Below are positions 11,220 to 22,449 of a stretch of DNA of 64,000 nucleotides, one piece after another. The first letter of the stretch is position 1. Every line of letters begins with the position of its first letter. The DNA comes from Cristatella mucedo (lineage: Eukaryota; Bryozoa; Phylactolaemata; Cristatellidae). The position numbers were made by a program, and so were the translations under genes. The notes beneath the pieces are model-generated. The model saw only the letters and a program-made list of their open reading frames with translations. It did not search any database and was not told the DNA's origin. The stretch is from NCBI GenBank assembly GCA_009760855.2, contig WPIO01000169.1:237501-301500 (forward strand), read 5' to 3'.

Positions 11220-11655
11220 AGCTAGCCCATCAGTGGATCAGAGCAAAGTTCTTACGCTGACCCACAAGGCCAGCCGCAGCTAAGCTCCTACATGCATAGC
11301 TGAACTGCTGCACTAGTTTCAGCCTCCTCGGGTGCTCAGGTCCACAATAAGCAATCAAGCAATCAGCTGTCTCACTCCTCCACTAAAAGACCGTTGGCTA
11401 CAGAAGCTTTAGCTCTGCAGGTCCTAGACTGTGGAACTCGCTTTAAAAATTCTTACTCAACGACAACTACTCTCCTGCTGCCGACTATGGCTCGTCCTTT
11501 TCAGCCGTCCTGAGCTGCTACATCCATGTTTTTCTCACTTTCTCTTCCGTTGAGTGAGATGAAGTCTGTTGGCCATCGAATGCGTACCGGAAGCCGCCTA
11601 GGCTGAATGCACTATAGAAAACTCTTCTGCATGACACCCACTTTGTGACCACTTT
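11220..11655 (+). mobile_element. LINE-2f 3' fragment (plus)
   Basis: 'gcaaagttcttacgctgacc', 'ctgcaggtcctagactgtgg', then 'gactatggctcgtccttttc' and 'cgaatgcgtaccggaagccg' run in the order of the family's 3' end (reverse complement of 19940-20340), with a deletion in the middle. Confidence 0.75.
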
Positions 11656-11761
11656 AGAGTTGCAGCCGGAGATGCAGGTTATAGGTGTAAGGAGCTCCCA
11701 CTTCACTACCCGTAAGTTCGTAGATTCGAGCTCTGCAGCTGGCGATTGCTTGTTCCCTGCT

Positions 11762-11846
11762 GTTGCAATCAAATGTAAAGCGCCTAGAAAGAGATTGAAT
11801 TCTCCGAGGGTGCTTTGTCAAGTGCATTATTATTATCATTATTATC
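11762..11846 (+). repeat. Short ATT unit
   Basis: 'gcaatcaaatgtaaagcgcc' through 'gctttgtcaagtgcattatt': LINE-1f 3' end alone with an ATT tail. Confidence 0.75.
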
Positions 11847-12261
11847 GCGAGAGGTGTAGCTGCTGTTGCTCTTGTGCCATAATATAGAGGAGGCCGTTAA
11901 ATCAGCTAATCTTTAGCTTGTGGAGGCAGAGGTCTCTAAGCACTACTGTCGTCACATTGCAACGAGCCACCCCAAACCGGTGAAGCACGGTGAAAGAAAT
12001 GTAGAGGCCGAAGCAGAGGCTAGGCTCATTTCTGTTAATTGTTAACACTCTCATTCTCCAGGTTCCATGTTGTGGCAGTGCGAGCCTGGCCCATGCATCC
12101 CTTTCCAGCAGTCGTCGCGTGTGTCGCTCGGCTGGCAGATGAGCTTCTGAGATTGTGCCGGAGGTGTGCATGAATCTATTCGTATTGTATGGGTATATCA
12201 GACTCAGATGCCAATTCGAGTAGCTCACAATGCTTTGTGAGGATGATCAATTGCGATCGAT
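11847..12261. other. No recognised feature
   Basis: No supported exon or repeat. Confidence 0.4.
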
Positions 12262-12475
12262 ATGAATAATAATAATAATAATAATGTACTTGATAAAGCG
12301 CCCTCAGAGAACTTAATCTCTCTCTCTAGGCGCTTTACATTTGCTGCAAAGGGAAATGCAATTGAATGGTGAGTAAAATCGTGCTTGATAAACAAACAAA
12401 ATGTATAACATGGCTAGGGGTGACATGCACAGGGTCAGCATGCAAATGTGGCTAGTGGCAGCATGAATGAACCCA
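12262..12475 (-). mobile_element. LINE-1f 3' UTR end
   Basis: ATA/ATT run, then 'cttgataaagcgccctcaga', 'tttgctgcaaagggaaatgc' and 'ggggtgacatgcacagggtc' match the minus-strand 3' ends at 33598 and 60413. It stops inside the UTR, so no coding part is present. Confidence 0.8.
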
Positions 12476-12585
12476 CAGCCGGTAGCTCTTTGCTGGAGCG
12501 CATGCTAATAGCCTTCTAGGTCAAGTATTTCTGTTACTTTTATAAAAAAAAATATTGATCCGCCCGCGCCGCCAGAGGAAGCCTC

Positions 12586-12657
12586 TGCCGTGACCAGGAG
12601 TCGAACCTGGGTTATCGCGGCCACAACGCGAAGTACTAACCACTATACTATCACGGC
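12586..12657 (-). tRNA. tRNA-His(GUG)-like gene, copy 2, in a mobile cassette
   Basis: On the minus strand it reads GCCGTGAT...TCACGGCA with a seven-pair acceptor stem, A box 'tagtatagtggttagta', anticodon stem TCGCG/CGCGA around loop TTGTGGC (anticodon GTG), and T arm with 'ggttcgactcc'. This matches tRNA-His. The same flanks surround all four copies: a 5' leader beginning 'cgatccgcagttgta' and a 3' trailer 'gaggcttcctctggcggcgc' ending 'cggatcaatatt' and a T-run, which could end Pol III transcription. The cassette runs about 12556-12675. It could be a working tRNA gene, a tRNA-His-derived SINE, or both. Confidence 0.8.
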
Positions 12658-12675
12658 TACAACTGCGGATCGAAA

Positions 12676-13085
12676 GTAGCCGCTGTAGAACTCAGTATAT
12701 CCATTACTTCCTGCCTACTCTCTAGATCTCCCTCATTGAAGGAGGTTTAGGCGGCATTCTCGCTCGAAGCCTTGCTCCCTAATCGATCCGCCCACTGAGC
12801 GTTCTTGGGAAAATTACTATTGTTAGGGAGGTAGAAAATGGCCCTCAGTGATGCACCTCTCAAAAGCCGAACTTCGCTAACGAAATTACCGGTAGAATGA
12901 AACCGGTACTCTTTAGTCTCCCCAACGTACTATGATTTGTTTACGCCGAGCTCGGAGTATCTTGTAAACAGGGACTCGTGCCGAACTGCGATGATTTGAT
13001 GATTTCGCCAGTCATGAAGTTCGCCACACCTTTCAATGCAGTTAGCGAGGCCTGAACTGTGCCTATGGTTAGTCACTTGCTAAAG
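12676..13085. other. No recognised feature
   Basis: No supported exon or repeat. Confidence 0.4.
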
Positions 13086-13344
13086 CTGGGTTTACACGGC
13101 AGACTTTCTCCGTGTTTTGAACAGACTTCCCACAATTTGGGGTACTACGTCATCAACCGTCACAACATGTAGTGGGAGGGGCCAAGTCTGCAGACTCGTC
13201 AGGAGTTAGTCACGACATTTTTGGCTGCTCGTTGGTCCAGCCGACCAATCAAAACCCCGGTTCGCCCATCACTTACACCCCACTGCCAAAATCAAAATGG
13301 CTGACGTTCGTAGGCTCGAGTAAATCGAGGCGGTCAGAGCTAGT

Positions 13345-13497
13345 CCTTGAATGCTTTTCACGGCCTTGTCACCGAGGTCGTGGGTTCGAATCCTGTGGTG
13401 GGTGATCCTGTATCGTCACTGCCAGCGGTGGTGATAGCCGTAAAGGCTCTTCTGTCACTATACAAAAAGAGGCTGTTTAATCAGCTAGGATTTGTTT
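13345..13497 (+). mobile_element. SINE-A inside the TIR element
   Basis: Shows 'gaggtcgtgggttcgaatcc' (box B), 'gtatcgtcactgccagcggt', 'aaaggctcttctgtcactat' and 'gaggctgtttaatcagctag', followed by a T-rich end. It sits at a different internal site from the SINE in the sister element at 38568, so the two insertions are independent. Confidence 0.8.
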
Positions 13498-13664
13498 TTT
13501 AATACGGGATGCTTATACATTGAAATCTGCCAACAAACCTGTAACGGCGCTCTCATTACTTAGTATACTCCCGCACACCCGAAGCCGGCTTATTACTTGG
13601 TACTGCTCTCTTTCCGAAAGTTTATCTTCTTTATATATATATTTCTTTTCCGTTTGTTTATCTT

Positions 13665-13772
<108 letters not shown>

Positions 13773-14000
13773 GTGTCATACTTCTCTACAATGATGATTG
13801 CAGCGGCGAACTCAACTTCTACAGGTGTTGGCTACGCGTCTCGCCGGGGAAACCCTCTTTCTTATCAGCCTCCCGGATTAGAGCACGGCCTGTGGGCCGG
13901 ACTAAGTCGGCCATCAAATCCGCCATTGGGCGGCACTAAATCTGTAGTGTAAACATCCTAACTAGGTGGAAAGTCGGCGTCTGTCAGGAGGAAAGTCTAC

Positions 14001-15365
14001 TGTAGCGCCCTGCTGGCCTTGGCTGAACTTTAGCGTGAACAAGAGCTGTTCGGAGGCGAGCTAAAACTCCTTTGTCCTGGAGCAGTGAGCCAGAGAGGAG
14101 CGTCAGTGCGATTAGAGAGGAAGCGCTTAAGAGCAAGCCAGGAAGCTCTCTGACCAGCGGCGGCGAGTCGGCCTTTAGAATTGGTCCGATACCCGCCGGA
14201 GCTGCTGATTGATGTTGGCTGGCCTGTCAACCTTCGCCATCACTCTGTCCAAAAAGAATCGTCTGGAACCCATTCGCCATTCAAGCTGGACAGAGGGGAC
14301 ATTCCGGTGGCCTAGTGCCGGTATTAATTCCTTACCGTAATAGGCCCTGGTGTCGGGCCCAATACCACTAAGCTCTTGCCCCATTGTCTCAGCTAAGTAT
14401 TTATGAGTCGAGCGACGCTCGCTCTGGGTCTTTTTATTATCTTCGTGCCTTTGGTCGGGCTCTGCGCTTCGACGCCGTCGGGCACTCGTTTCTCTGAAAG
14501 CGAGGGAGGAGGGCGGGCTGTTCGCCGGCGATTGACGGAACAGGACGAGACAGCGCTAGGAGGATTCGGTGGACCCCACCGAATACGGTCGTATCGCGCC
14601 CGCGCTGACATTTTGTGTTTCGTTTGTGTTTTGTGTGTGCGTGCTAGCACGTGGTCTCGGCATAGGGATTTGCCGGTGCGAGCTAGGCGTAGTTGACGCG
14701 TGGGGAAGCCTAGTTCTCCGGGTAGGGTTTAGGCTCCAATTTGAGCTCCGTGTATTTGGGTCGTTTCCCAGTATAGATGTAAGTAGCGTAAGTGTGGAGA
14801 CGTGTTTCCTCCGCAGGAGTGCTTGAGTTGGCGTGTGTGGAGTATTCCTGCCGCACTGGCGGAAATCGAGTTCTAGTTCTCCGGTTAGGGTTTAGACTCC
14901 GGTTCGCGCTTCAGTGTGGAGAGGTATTACCTCTGCAAGAGTGCTTGAGGTGACGTGTGTGGAGTATTCCTGCCGCACTGGTGGAAACCGAGTTCTAGTT
15001 CTTCGGTCAGGGTTTAGACTCGGGTTCTCGCTTCAGTGTGGAGAAGTATTCCCTCCGCAAGAGTGTTGGTGCTGTTGAGAACGTGCGAGGAGTGTGGAGA
15101 TAAAGCTGAACTAGACGCGCAGCGACTTTGTGCGCTTGCGAAAAAAGTTCAGTAAAATCCCCAATTTGTGTGTGTCTCGCTTTCCAATTCACGCCACGGA
15201 CTCACGACCCCCTTTAGTACCGGTAAGCAGGTCAGCGCCAGAAACGCCCGTTTCGTGGCGGCCTGCTTATTGCGCTTAGGCGCGCACCGAACGGCATTAG
15301 GCGCTAGGTTACCCCGCTAGGTAAGCGGCAGGTCAAGCCTACCCCGCCGAGCCTTCGGCGTTACA
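14001..15365 (+). mobile_element. Solo LTR (1365 bp)
   Basis: Begins TGTAGCGCC and ends GGCGTTACA, which are inverted termini with one mismatch. It is flanked by a 4-bp duplication CTAC (13997-14000 and 15366-15369). No internal retroviral-type coding region lies beside it, so it is a solo LTR left by recombination between two LTRs. A 4-bp duplication and TG...CA ends fit an LTR retrotransposon; the family is not identifiable. A partial copy lies at 21131-21530. The frames starting near 14403 are not genes. Confidence 0.85.
14709..15060 (+). repeat. Tandem subrepeats inside the LTR
   Basis: Three copies of a block with 'agttct(c/t)cgg', 'agggttta' and 'cttcagtgtggag' begin near 14709, 14872 and 14994. 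The last two are 122 bp apart. Such subrepeats are common in LTR U3/R regions. Confidence 0.75.
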
Positions 15366-15414
15366 CTACTGTGAAAGCGCAGCTTACGTCTTGTCTTGAC
15401 GATGCTCCTAGCTT

Positions 15415-15610
15415 CTGCTGTGCAAAAAATTTTGTTTAATGGTTTGTATGCATAATTTTACCGACCTTATTAGTAAACAATTTTTTTTATTCCACAGCCG
15501 TTAACGCTGGCCCTAAACGTGTCGCATTTGAAACTATCGAAGTTCTGTTTTCGTCGGCCTTATTCAAGTGCAACCTCGTAACGTCTGTGGCCACAAAGCA
15601 GATTGTACAC
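15415..15610 (+). repeat. Unnamed repeat, copy 1
   Basis: Contains 'cagccgttaacgctggccct', then '...ttcaagtgcaacctcgtaac' and 'gtctgtggccac'. A diverged direct copy lies at 16010-16200. Function unknown. Confidence 0.6.
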
Positions 15611-15728
15611 ACTGCTATGGCTTTACACTAATAAAAAGTTCTACGCTGTGTGGGTCGTTCTCACCATTATTCTAACGAACTGACAACAAAAAAAATATTG
15701 ATCCGCCCGCGCCGCCAGAGGAAGCCTC

Positions 15729-15800
15729 TGCCGTGACCAGGAGTCGAACCTGGGTTATCGCGGCCACAACGCGAAGTACTAACCACTATACTATCACGGC
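15729..15800 (-). tRNA. tRNA-His(GUG)-like gene, copy 3, in a mobile cassette
   Basis: Identical in the 72-nt core to the copy at 12586-12657, with the same leader and trailer. The cassette spans about 15698-15818, with an A-run on the plus strand (T-run terminator on the transcribed side). It lies between the two copies of an unnamed direct repeat (15415-15610 and 16010-16200). Confidence 0.8.
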
Positions 15801-16009
15801 TACAACTGCGGATCGAAAGAAATTGCTTTACGAGGCATCCTATAGAGTCTAAGAGCTGAGCCAGAGCGCCAAATCATTGCGCCGCAAAGGCGTGGGAACT
15901 GCCCGCCCGACGCGTTCAGCCAGCCGCGATTCCCCACTGCGGCTCGCCGAGACAGGGGCAGGCGCGCTTGCAGTGTTCTCAAATGAGACCTGGGAATAGG
16001 AGATGCTCA

Positions 16010-16200
16010 TAACTTGCGTTGTGCGAAGAATTTTTTAAATATATATACATTGTTTACGACTTCCTTAGTAGTAAGTGATGTTTTTAGTTGACAGCCATTA
16101 AAGCTGGCCCTAAAGGAGGCGCGTAAGAAACCAGTGAAGTATTGTATACGTCGGACGGATTCAAGTGAAACCTCGGAACGGCTGTCGCCACGCGCATCGG
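16010..16200 (+). repeat. Unnamed repeat, copy 2
   Basis: 'acagccattaaagctggccc' and 'ttcaagtgaaacctcggaac' parallel copy 1 in the same order. Roughly two thirds of positions agree by eye. Confidence 0.55.
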
Positions 16201-16492
16201 TGGCTTGCTGCGGGAGCTTCGAGAACAGACGCCGAATGACAGTCAGAATGAGCAGTCAGAATGGGCAGTCGCCGCTGCTGCTGCAGGCGGCGACCGGAGC
16301 GCCGCTGCGCGGCGGTAGCTGCTGCGACCGCATCCCCGCAAGCTGGAGTCAACCGGTCACCCGCAGCCACCGCCGCAGCAGCATCAGCAGACAGCATCAG
16401 CAGTTCGACGGCTTTCGAAAGAAAAGACAGGCGCTGACAATTGACCCAGTGGTCGCGCTTCCCGGGGGCCAAGCTAGTTTGAGGCAGTTTCT
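16201..16492. other. GC-rich stretch, no supported gene
   Basis: GC-rich, with overlapping open frames on both strands and no splice signals. It looks like a composition effect. Confidence 0.4.
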
Positions 16493-16640
16493 ATAGATTA
16501 TTGATACATATAATTCATTTGTATGACTCCACGAGGGAACTTCAGTCTCTTTCGAGGCGTCTTAAATATGCCTCGGGGCTTGAGCCACGAGCGCGTTCGT
16601 TGAAGGCGAGCACCTAGCCATACCTTGGGGCTCGCCATCG
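16493..16640 (-). mobile_element. SINE-D (minus), decayed
   Basis: 'gactccacgagggaacttca', 'tcgaggcgtcttaaatatgc' and 'ctcggggcttgagcc' parallel the SINE-D at 4262-4412. Confidence 0.7.
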
Positions 16641-16711
16641 GCGGAGATGCGGGCTCACCTCCCCCCCCCCCGACACGTGACAACGCTTTTTCGGTCGAGG
16701 AGGAAAGAATT

Positions 16712-16897
16712 GGTGAGCCGTGATGGCACACTTGGTAAGGCGGTTGCTTTCACGACCTAGGTCCCGAGGTCGTGCGTTTGATTCCTCGGTGGGCGATTCT
16801 TTATCGCCACTGCAAGCGGTGGTGATAGCAATTAATGCTCTTCTGTCGTTATACAAAAAGAGGCTGTTTAATCAGCTAGAATTTATTTATTTATTTA
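16712..16897 (+). mobile_element. SINE-A, well preserved
   Basis: Starts 'gagccgtgatggcacacttg' (box A-like), has 'gaggtcgtgcgtttgattcc' (box B), the body 'atcgccactgcaagcggtgg', 'ctcttctgtcgttatacaaa' and 'gaggctgtttaatcagctag', and ends in (ATTT)n. This is a tRNA-derived Pol III SINE. Confidence 0.85.
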
Positions 16898-17037
16898 AGG
16901 GAGACTGGGCGGTAGTTGCTCAAGTTCTCTTGGTCTAGTGTCGCTTTCTTGAGAAGTAGCCTGACTACAGCTTTTTTGTAAGGATGCAATTGTGCTCACA
17001 AATTTTAGAATCATGCAAGCAATCCTTATTCTCTGCT

Positions 17038-17095
17038 GCGTAAAGGCTCTTCTGTCGCTATACAAAAAGAGGCTGTTTATTCAGCTAGGATTTGT
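17038..17095 (+). mobile_element. SINE-A 3' end only
   Basis: 'gtaaaggctcttctgtcgct' to 'cagctaggatttg' without the tRNA-like head. Confidence 0.75.
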
Positions 17096-17861
17096 TTAAG
17101 AAGCCGCGTTAAATATATTGTAGCGCACCAAGTTCAGTTTTTTTTGGCGCCGCCTCATTTATCGCACCGGTAGCCCGGCGCTTCGCCGTCGGCTGAGCGG
17201 CGGCGCGACATCTGCCGCCTCGCTGTTATGCTGCCCGCCCCATGACTATGGAGCTCGCTGCGTCTCAAAGTCACGCGGCTCAAAGTCTACCGGTTTCTCG
17301 TTTGCCAAAACCAGCTCGCAGCAGTTCGTGACCCTGGGCCTCGTGGATGTTCAGGTCAGATTATTTCCCTTTGCTTGAGACAAGCGAACACCTTTAGTGG
17401 CAGCCCGTCTCATAAGATACCGGAGCAAACCATCGCAAAATAGCATAAGATCAGCCAGCGCGCACAACAAAAAGTGGAGCGAACCGCCACGCAGCGTCGC
17501 GCAAGCTATTGCTACTAATCAGGTTCATGTCTCGACAATATATTCTTGTGTGGCTTAAGTTCAATTAGATAGTCCATGAGCTACAATCAAGGAATTCCAG
17601 CAGATGCGTTAGTTCGGTGTGCACCGACAAGCTTGCGAAATGCAGTGAGAGATTAAGATACTGCGAATCTGGACAGGAAGTTGTATGCGTTAGCTTTTTC
17701 TTTCGTTTTGGCCGATTCAGTTAACGTATCGTGGTCGTAACCACACGAAGTTGGTTGATACACAAGGTCGTTTAGATCACGGCTGTGCATTTATTAGGTT
17801 CAAATCTCAGCTGCATAGTCGACGAATTACCCATAAAAGTTACGTGATAACAAAAAGGAAA
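17096..17861. other. No recognised feature
   Basis: No supported exon or repeat. Confidence 0.4.
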
Positions 17862-18090
17862 ATAATAATACATTTGTATAGCAACAAAACCTAATCTATT
17901 TCTTGCTATTTTACATGTGCAGTGAAGGAAGCATAATCAAACGGTTAGTGGTAACATACACAATGTCAAGAAGCAAAACATAGGGTGACATGGTTAGAGA
18001 TGGTATTAACTTGTAAATGTGGTTAGTGGCAGCATGCTAAGTGTCAGCACGCATAAGCACAAAGGACAAATGACAAGGATCCAACTTCAG
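17862..18090 (-). mobile_element. LINE-1f 3' UTR, decayed
   Basis: 'aataataatacatttgtata', 'ttacatgtgcagtgaagg', then 'tgtggttagtggcagcatgc' and 'gtcagcacgcataagcac' follow the order of the minus-strand LINE-1f 3' end. Confidence 0.75.
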
Positions 18091-19424
18091 TAGTCCTCAA
18101 TTGCGTCGATGAAATCGTAACCTCTGGTTTCCGTAGCCGTTGTTGTGGTTTTCCGATTTCACGATACGGAGCTTCAAGCGTGACCCACACTTATGCGAAA
18201 AGTGTTCACTATATCGCACTAAACATTTTCCCCGAGATTTACCCTAGCCGGTTCGTTCCTGATGCCGTCGTTGCACACTAAAGCCACCCCAGAGAATAGC
18301 ATAGGATTAGTCCCGACCCTAGAGAATTGGATTAGAGAATGGCATACGATTACTGTCAATAGACTGCTTCAAAAATTACGCTATTGTCTTACGAACTAAT
18401 GCACTTGAATCCGTCTTAACACAAATTGTTCCAAATTTGACCGCCAACTAGCTGCGGATAATGTGTAGTTTGGTTCGCCCATCAGAGAGCCAGCCGATGA
18501 AAAACGCCAACAGTTTATTGCACAAGGCGCGGAGCAGCAAGACCCACGACTGCCTTCGCCCCCTTCTCACCACCGAGTCTGCCCTCCTCCTCCTCCACTC
18601 CTCCGGTCCACCATCTCACCACCAGCAGGTTACCGGCCTGTGTATATACCACATCGCAGGCGGACCACAGCTGTGCACCGGCAGACCCAGATGGTGAATC
18701 CACCATCTGGCCACCAGTGGGTTACCTGTGTCCATGCCACATCACAGGCCAGTCCGTGCCACACCAGAGGAGCCGGCATACAATACATACATGGATACAA
18801 ACTACATAATGCTCCAGACATAACTAGCTGCGGATAGTGCTGCTCCAGACATAACTTCGACCACAATTGCTTCGCAACTATGGTTTACTTCTTTTGCAAC
18901 TAAGGTCTGCTTCTTTTGCTTCGAGCCTCTTGTGCGCCTCCTGGGCCCCGGTATATATTTTGAACTGTCTAGCCTATCGTCGATAATAAATGGCAAAATT
19001 CAAGCGCATTTTTGTCAGTATAGTCAAAAGATCACCCAAGAAGCTTCAAAGGGCCGGAACGATTGAGAAGCACGGCGCCAATTGCAGGCAAATCCAAGCA
19101 CATTTCTGGCCTCAAATGCTACGATCGCCGTCTAGCGGCTCTGGAAAAATCTTGACAACCAAACGCGGTGCACGCAACTGGTGCTAAACCTTAACTGATG
19201 AGTGGCCGAATAAACGGTGGACATAGCTCGCCGATGCAAACCTACAATTGCAGAGCGCGTGAGCGATGCCAGTGTTGTCCGCATCTCAAGAAATAAATCC
19301 ACGTGTGCTTCACGTGTGACTGTATATGACACATAGCGAGAGAGATACATGTTTGCACAAATAAACTCACGAAGAAATGAAATTGGAATGCTTTATCTAC
19401 AACAGATTATGGCGCACATTGTCC
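18091..19424. other. No recognised gene
   Basis: No splice-supported exon found. The 18590-18790 stretch repeats 'caccatctgg/caccagcagg/gttacc' motifs loosely. Confidence 0.4.
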
Positions 19425-19560
19425 TTATATTACCCTCAGAGAACATATTCTCTTTCTAGGCACTTTACGTTCGTTGTAAAGAAAGCATGATCGAATGGTC
19501 AATGGTATCATGTTCAATGGCAACAAACCTACATAGTTAGTGGTGATATGCGAAGGCTAA
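19425..19560 (-). mobile_element. LINE-1f 3' UTR fragment
   Basis: 'accctcagagaacatattct', 'ctttctaggcactttacgtt' and a 'gttagtggtgatatgc' block match the family's minus-strand 3' end. Confidence 0.7.
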
Positions 19561-19851
19561 AACTGGGCAAAAACAAGAGTCAAAAGCTAGGCAGTCTCCG
19601 AGCGCGACTATGTTGCAGTTAGGCTTTTTAGGATTTTCTGAATGTAAAGCATGTGAACACTTGAAAGAGGCGAGCTCGGCATAGGGGCAGGTGCTGCAGA
19701 GAACGATACTGTTGCTCACAGTTCAGGCGATGGTGCATATAGGACCTAAGTTTACGGGATCTGCTGCTGCGTCCAGCTCGGTCCTTACTCGCTCCGGCCT
19801 CATACTTCATCAGGTACCGTTAAGCGTAGCGGTCACAATCGATGTCTAGAT
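19561..19851. other. No recognised feature
   Basis: No supported exon or repeat. Confidence 0.35.
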
Positions 19852-21130
19852 TGAAATGTAATGTATCTCCGTCTGTAACTCCACAAAGTCATAAAGACCA
19901 TGTGGGTGTTGCGAAGGAAGTTTTGTATAGTGCACTCACAGCCTAAGCGGCTTTTGGTACGCATTCGGTAGCAAACAGACCTCGTCTCAAGCAACAAAGA
20001 GAAAGTGGGAAGCGTAGCAGAGTCAGGAGAGCAGTTGAGGTAGTGAGTAGCATAGAAGTAGCAGCCCAGGACGGCTGAAAAGGACGAGCCATAGTCGGCA
20101 GCAGGAGAGTAGTTGTCGTGGAGTAAGAATTGTTTAAGCGAGTTCCACAGTCTAAGACCTGCAGAGCTAAAGCTTCTGTCGCCAACGGTCTTTTAGTGGA
20201 GGAATGAGAAGGCTAATTTATTGTCCACACAGGACCTGAGGGCGCGAACAGGCTGAAACTGATGCAGCAGTTCAGCTAGGTACGAAGGAGCCAAGCCGTG
20301 GCGGGCCTTGTGGGTCAGCGTAAGAACTTTGCTCTGTATTCTTTTCTCAACTGGCAACCATCCTAGCTCTTTCAGCGAAGGTGACACGTGCTCAAACCGC
20401 TGGGACTTGAAGATCAGCCTTGCAGCCATATTCATAGTCCGCTGTAGTGGCATAATAGCTTTCTTTGGCAGCCCAGCCCAAAGGGAATTACAATAATCAA
20501 GCCGAGACAGAAATACATAGCTAGTTAAATTTTTTACAAGCCACTGTGGGAGACGGCTCCTAATCTTGGATAGGGATCGGATGTTATAGCTAGCAGTAGA
20601 GGCAGTCTTCTGAATGAAGCTTTTGAAATTGAGGCAGCTGTCGAACACGACACCTAGATTACGAGCACGTGGTGAAGGTCGCACAATAGCATCACCTATT
20701 AGAACAGCAAAGCCTTTTAATCCAGCCACACGCTTAGGGTGTCCTATGAGCAGCAGTTCAGTTTTATCGTCATTTAATTTCAGGAAGTTTTCCGACATCC
20801 AGGATCGAATATCGGCAAGGCAAGCATCCAGTTTCTCAGTTGCTGCAGCAGATTCCGACGGTTTGAATGACAAACGCAACTGAGTTTCGTCAGCATAGAA
20901 GTGATATCCTATTCCATGGGCCTTAATCACGTTTCCCAGAGGTTGTGTATAAATGGAGAACAGCAAGGGACCGAGTACAGACCCTTGAGGGACTCCACAG
21001 GTGACCCTTCTCATGTCTGAGACCTGACCCCCACACGACACGGATTGAACACGATCTGGCAAGTATGATTTAAACCACGCCAGTGCTTCGTCTGCCAAAC
21101 CGATCGTCGTTCTCAATCGTTCAAGCAGAA
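19852..21130 (-). mobile_element. LINE-2f reverse transcriptase fragment with 3' end
   Basis: On the minus strand, 21137-20193 encodes 314 residues of a CR1/L2-like reverse transcriptase. It has GVPQGSVLGPLLFSIY, FYADETQLRL (the catalytic YADD is changed to YADE, which should abolish activity), NDDKTELLLIG, LSRLDYCNSLWAGLP and LTHKARHGLAPSYLAELL. The 3' end follows down to 19852 with an ATGTA-type tail. The element is cut at 21130: the sister copy continues normally after 'gttcaagcagaac' at 57205, whereas here an LTR fragment begins. Confidence 0.9.
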
Positions 21131-21530
21131 CACACACTACACCGAACTACTTTTAGTTTGCATCGGCAAATCCCTACACCGGAACCACGTGCGCGCACAC
21201 ACACAAAACACAAAGTGCGAGCGGGCGCGCTATAGAACCGTATTCGGTGGGGTTTTCCGAATTCTCCGAACGAATTCTCCTGACGTTGACTCTCCTTTTC
21301 TTCAATCGCTGTCGTGGACGGGCTGCCTCCATCGTTCGAGGTGCCACCGACCACCCAGTCCCACCACTGTCGGCTGGGTACACGCGGCGGCGACATTCCG
21401 CCCGCGGCGTCCCCTACCATCGAAAAACTAGCCTTGACAATAGAATTGACACAGGCCAGCCGACATCAAGCAGCCGCTCCAGCGTGGGGCAAGATGCTAT
21501 AGCTATTCAGCCATGCTGGCGCTGTGCTAC
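21131..21530 (-). mobile_element. Partial LTR (minus), same family as 14001-15365
   Basis: Reverse complement starts TGTAGCACAG near 21530, has 'tcggctggcctgt', 'accccaccgaatacgg', 'ctttgtgttttgtgtgtg' and 'tagggatttgccg' in the order of the solo LTR. It stops at the LINE-2f breakpoint, so its 3' half is missing. Confidence 0.75.
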
Positions 21531-21714
21531 ACTCACTTGTTTCACTGCTACCTACTCTATGCGGTGCGGCCAGCTGGTAAAAGCTCGGCTCAGTAAGACC
21601 ATTCGAATGTCCCGCGGAATCAAGAAAGCAAGAAGACTAGACCATAACTGGCAAGAACTGGTAGGGGAAAAACCAAAAAAATATTGATCCGCCCGCGCCG
21701 CCAGAGGAAGCCTC

Positions 21715-21786
21715 TGCCGTGACCAGGAGTCGAACCTGGGTTATCGCGGCCACAACGCGAAGTACTGACCACTATACTATCACGGC
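21715..21786 (-). tRNA. tRNA-His(GUG)-like gene, copy 4, in a mobile cassette
   Basis: Same core as copies 2 and 3 except one base in the D arm (GGTCAGTA for GGTTAGTA). Acceptor, anticodon and T stems all pair. The cassette spans about 21684-21805 with the same trailer and T-run. Confidence 0.78.
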
Positions 21787-21805
21787 TACAACTGCGGATC
21801 GAAAA

Positions 21806-22449
21806 TGTGTTACTTAACGCTGTATAAGTACATATGGCACAACTGCGGCTCAAGTAGTGTCGCTTAACATAGTATGGGTACATTTTGATACGCCATATGG
21901 GCGGTTGGTGTCTAGTATTTCCGCTGTTACCCTCGCATTCAGTTTCTCGTTGCTTGCTTGGGACCGAAGGAGGTTACTGGCCGGACTCCGGTTCAGGATA
22001 TCTGAACGAGCCGTCAATTTTTATTCACTAGTCTTTGGCAAGACGAGCCCTCCGATACCGCCAGCTGGGCACCATTAGCGGCCAGTGGCGTGGGAGCAGT
22101 TCAGCTCCCAAGAAGAATACGCCAAGTCCGCTAAACCAGTTCCCGGACATTAGCCATAGCGGACAATTGCCAAAGATCCCGAAAGTAGGATGTCTTCGTT
22201 CCCGTACAGCTTCATCTGCGCTGTGCATCCCAACAATTCCAGTGTATACAAACTATTTTGCCAAAAGCGCGATGTCGTGCTAATTTATTTGTCATAATTA
22301 TGCAAGCACAAGCACGTTTGGCCAGCTATCGCCCCACGACAAACGCTACCATTACAATAGCTGCTTCGCGCGTCTTTTTTTGGTAATTCGCTAGCAGTTA
22401 GGGCATGCGCTAATATAATCAAAAACGTGGTCTATCTGCTGGGTCTCTC
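21806..22449. other. No recognised feature
   Basis: No supported exon or repeat. Confidence 0.4.

Noticed and set aside
14403-14826. Plus-strand frame with a signal-peptide-like start
   Set aside because: It lies wholly inside the solo LTR, where no host gene is expected.
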